Source: Thermoplasmata archaeon (GTDB lineage Archaea; Thermoplasmatota; Thermoplasmata; Thermoplasmatales; Thermoplasmataceae). Taken from it: a stretch of DNA of 16,152 nt. The DNA is taken from positions 1 to 16,152 of the forward strand of contig JAKBGP010000024.1 of the NCBI GenBank assembly GCA_021833045.1, given 5' to 3'. The position numbers were made by a program, and so were the translations under genes. Positions 14,877 to 16,152 of this stretch are shown here, one piece after another (position 1 is the first letter of the stretch; each line of letters starts with the position of its first letter). Below the pieces are notes generated by a model. It made no database searches. It was not told where the DNA came from and worked only from the letters and a program-made list of their open reading frames with translations.

Positions 14877-15397
14877 TGAAAAATCCTCAGGTAATTTCCC
14901 AATATTAACATGAGAACCCCTACAGAATCAAGCGCAATTATCCACATCATAGCACTGCCTTCGGCCTCGTATCCCATGTATAAGCCAGTAAGTGAAAGCG
15001 CAATAAAAGTGACAGAAATTGAAATTAAGGGATTCATGTCAAATATTGAATAAAATGCAAGTGGAATCATTGCACCAATAAAGCCAAAAGAGAGTGCAAC
15101 ACTACCACCAAGAATGGACTCCAGAAGTATTCTCATCCGAACAGATCTGTTCTTGCTTGATTTCAATGTAACTGGATTAAGGTGTCTTGCTATTCTCACC
15201 ATATCAGTTCTTTTTTCCCCATATTCCGCAAGAAGATAACTGGTAGCCCCGACCATGGATGAACCACCTGATATCCTTATAGCAGCGTATAATGAAATTG
15301 AAAGATCAGAAAGAATGGCATTGCTTGCAATAATCAGGGCAGTGATAAGCCCGTCAATCAAACCTATGGCCATTGGAAACAGAAACTTATTGTTCAA
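14873..15397 (-). CDS. VIT1/CCC1-like membrane protein (TIGR00267-like)
   Basis: This is a five-helix membrane protein of 174 residues (helices about 5-27, 33-57, 95-118, 122-143, 148-170) resembling the VIT1/CCC1 (DUF125) iron/manganese transporters and the archaeal hypothetical family TIGR00267. Helix 1 carries GLIDGLITALIIAS with Asp15, and helix 2 ends GATSYLLAEYGEKR, as in the family; FGFIGAMIPLAFY matches its helix 3. The cytosolic section between helices 2 and 3 is short and basic, not the glutamate-rich metal-binding domain of plant VIT1. The start is TTG at 15397, overlapping the DUF211 stop as TTGA; the first in-frame ATG is at residue 9. Metal transport is inferred from distant similarity. 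Confidence 0.72.
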   Translation of the reverse strand: MNNKFLFPMAIGLIDGLITALIIASNAILSDLSISLYAAIRISGGSSMVGATSYLLAEYGEKRTDMVRIARHLNPVTLKSSKNRSVRMRILLESILGGSVALSFGFIGAMIPLAFYSIFDMNPLISISVTFIALSLTGLYMGYEAEGSAMMWIIALDSVGVLMLILGNYLRIFQ

Positions 15398-15678
15398 GTT
15401 TCACGCCTTATATTCTCTATAAGTTTGGAACCTACTGCAACTTCATCGACAGAATGCACTACGGCTCCGGAATTTTCAATTTTCTTTATAATTTCCTCAT
15501 AGTTTATATTTGAGCCTTCAATTGTAACGTTCATACCCATAGTCTCAATATCTATGTCCATAACACTGATATTAACCCCTTCAACTCCCTTAACAGTAAC
15601 AATAGCCTCTGATAATTCCATCAAAGTAGGTTTATTAAGACCTTTGCCCACATCAAGAATTAATCTGCGTATATTCAT
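15394..15678 (-). CDS. DUF211 family protein
   Basis: This is a small (94 residues) archaeal DUF211 protein with a ferredoxin-like alpha/beta pattern. It carries the family marks IRRLILDVGKGLNKPTLMEL at the N-terminus, GVEGVNISVMDIDIETMGMNVTIEG in the middle and GAVVHSVDEVAVG near the end. Family members form ring oligomers, and acidic residues such as Asp41, Asp43 and Glu45 could bind metal ions. The biochemical function is not established. The ATG is preceded by AGGTG seven bases upstream. It is the first gene of the six-gene run, and its TGA overlaps the TTG start of the VIT-like gene. DUF211 as a sensor or regulator of that membrane protein is inferred. Confidence 0.88.
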   Translation of the reverse strand: MNIRRLILDVGKGLNKPTLMELSEAIVTVKGVEGVNISVMDIDIETMGMNVTIEGSNINYEEIIKKIENSGAVVHSVDEVAVGSKLIENIRRET

Positions 15679-15703
15679 CTTTTTGCACCTGTATATTTGT
15701 TAG

Positions 15704-15732
15704 GGTTATAACTGAAATAAAATAAATATTTT
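15704..15732 (-). promoter_or_regulatory. Promoter of the DUF211-to-HerA operon
   Basis: On the minus strand AAATATTTATTTTATTTC (about 15714-15731) is the best TATA region. It would start transcription near 15695-15700 and leave a short leader that contains the AGGTG ribosome binding site before the ATG at 15678. A nearer eight-base palindrome, GTTATAAC (15705-15712), is either an alternative TATA core or an operator half. No other promoter is apparent before 9849. Confidence 0.45.
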
Positions 15733-16152
15733 CCTTTTCTGTCAAACTATCCATCCTAAAGGATTGGAGGTTCTTACTTTTATTTTTATTTCGTCTTCAC
15801 TCTCCAGTCTGGATGACTTTACGAGAAACCATTACCGAGTTTTGATGTCTTTCCCATATTTAGAATTCACAATCTTATGGATATCCGTACTGCAATCGCA
15901 TAAATCCGTAAATATAAACGTGATATACCCTCAATCCATTCTCCCATTCGTGCTGCGCAGCAGGGACATTCCCGATCTCATTAAAAATCTCTTTCGGATC
16001 AATCACTTCGCGAGGATTTTTTATGAACAACTTTCATATAGTTTCCAGGAATAGTTATTTACGGAATGCTGTTGGCGTTGTGATTCATAAGATATTCAAA
16101 TTTCATTCCAATCGCAAGTTCATTGGATTTTTTGCCATAAATTGTAATTCCT
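15733..16152. other. Right-edge stretch without a convincing gene
   Basis: No intact gene is supported. The stretch contains the IS605-like hairpin at 15751-15767, an isolated 12-base palindrome TGCTGCGCAGCA at 15951-15962, and AT-rich DNA. One minus-strand frame entering from the right edge is open from 16151 to 16062, broken by a TAA, then open again to about 16002. It could be the broken 3' part of a gene or chance. The plus-strand frame from TTG at 15764 resembles no protein family and is probably noise. Confidence 0.4.
15751..15780 (+). mobile_element. Possible IS200/IS605-type right-end remnant
   Basis: CCATCC-TAAA-GGATTGG folds into an imperfect hairpin (one bulge) followed by AGGTTCTTAC. 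Small hairpins of the form ATCC-loop-GGAT followed by a short conserved tail mark the right ends of many archaeal IS200/IS605 (TnpB-carrying) elements. No transposase or tnpB is next to it, so at most this is an orphan end. It could equally be a chance hairpin. Confidence 0.3.

Noticed and set aside
15764..16054. Plus-strand 96-codon frame at the right edge
   Set aside because: It starts with TTG inside a hairpin, has no TATA or family resemblance, and its composition is that of translated AT-rich noise.
1..16152. CRISPR array, tRNA or rRNA genes
   Set aside because: No regularly spaced direct repeats were seen, and no cloverleaf or rRNA-like sequence was recognised in the intergenic regions on either strand. 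This was judged by eye, and a tRNAscan or CRISPR-finder run would settle it.

Overview
This window looks like a piece of a Thermoplasmatales-type archaeal chromosome (relatives of Ferroplasma, Cuniculiplasma and Thermoplasma). That placement is inferred. It rests on the archaeal order rps13-rps4-rps11-rpoD, TATA-type promoters set about 25 bases before leaderless starts, AT-rich DNA, a JAMM protease, a DUF211 protein and an archaeal-type methylcitrate operon. No rRNA, tRNA or CRISPR array was seen.

Left part, plus strand (1-5135). A short unassigned stretch precedes a hotdog-fold acyl-CoA thioesterase. The translation/transcription operon rps13-rps4-rps11-rpoD follows, with touching or overlapping genes. 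A separate promoter then drives an overlapping trio: an inositol-monophosphatase-like phosphatase, NAD kinase and a JAMM metalloprotease. In some archaea the first two are known as one fused NADP phosphatase/NAD kinase, which suggests a role in setting NAD/NADP balance.

Middle part, minus strand (5132-9737). The prpD-prpB-prpC operon covers the three core steps of the 2-methylcitrate cycle, which turns propionyl-CoA plus oxaloacetate into pyruvate plus succinate. A perfect inverted repeat sits just upstream of its promoter. Next is a monocistronic DEAD-box RNA helicase whose TATA box lies at the centre of another perfect inverted repeat.

Right part, minus strand (9849-15678). Six tightly packed genes, mostly overlapping and partly using TTG starts, read from right to left: DUF211 protein, VIT/CCC1-like membrane protein, a large polytopic membrane protein with a CQC motif, a fumarylacetoacetate-hydrolase-family enzyme, a protein of unknown family, and a HerA/TraG-type ATPase with an apparent C-terminal PD-(D/E)XK nuclease-like domain. 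The last two genes form the most interesting candidate for an undescribed DNA-processing or defence module. The first three suggest metal-ion handling.

The right edge (about 15740-16152) has no convincing gene. It holds a hairpin resembling the right end of IS200/IS605-family elements and perhaps a decayed coding relic.
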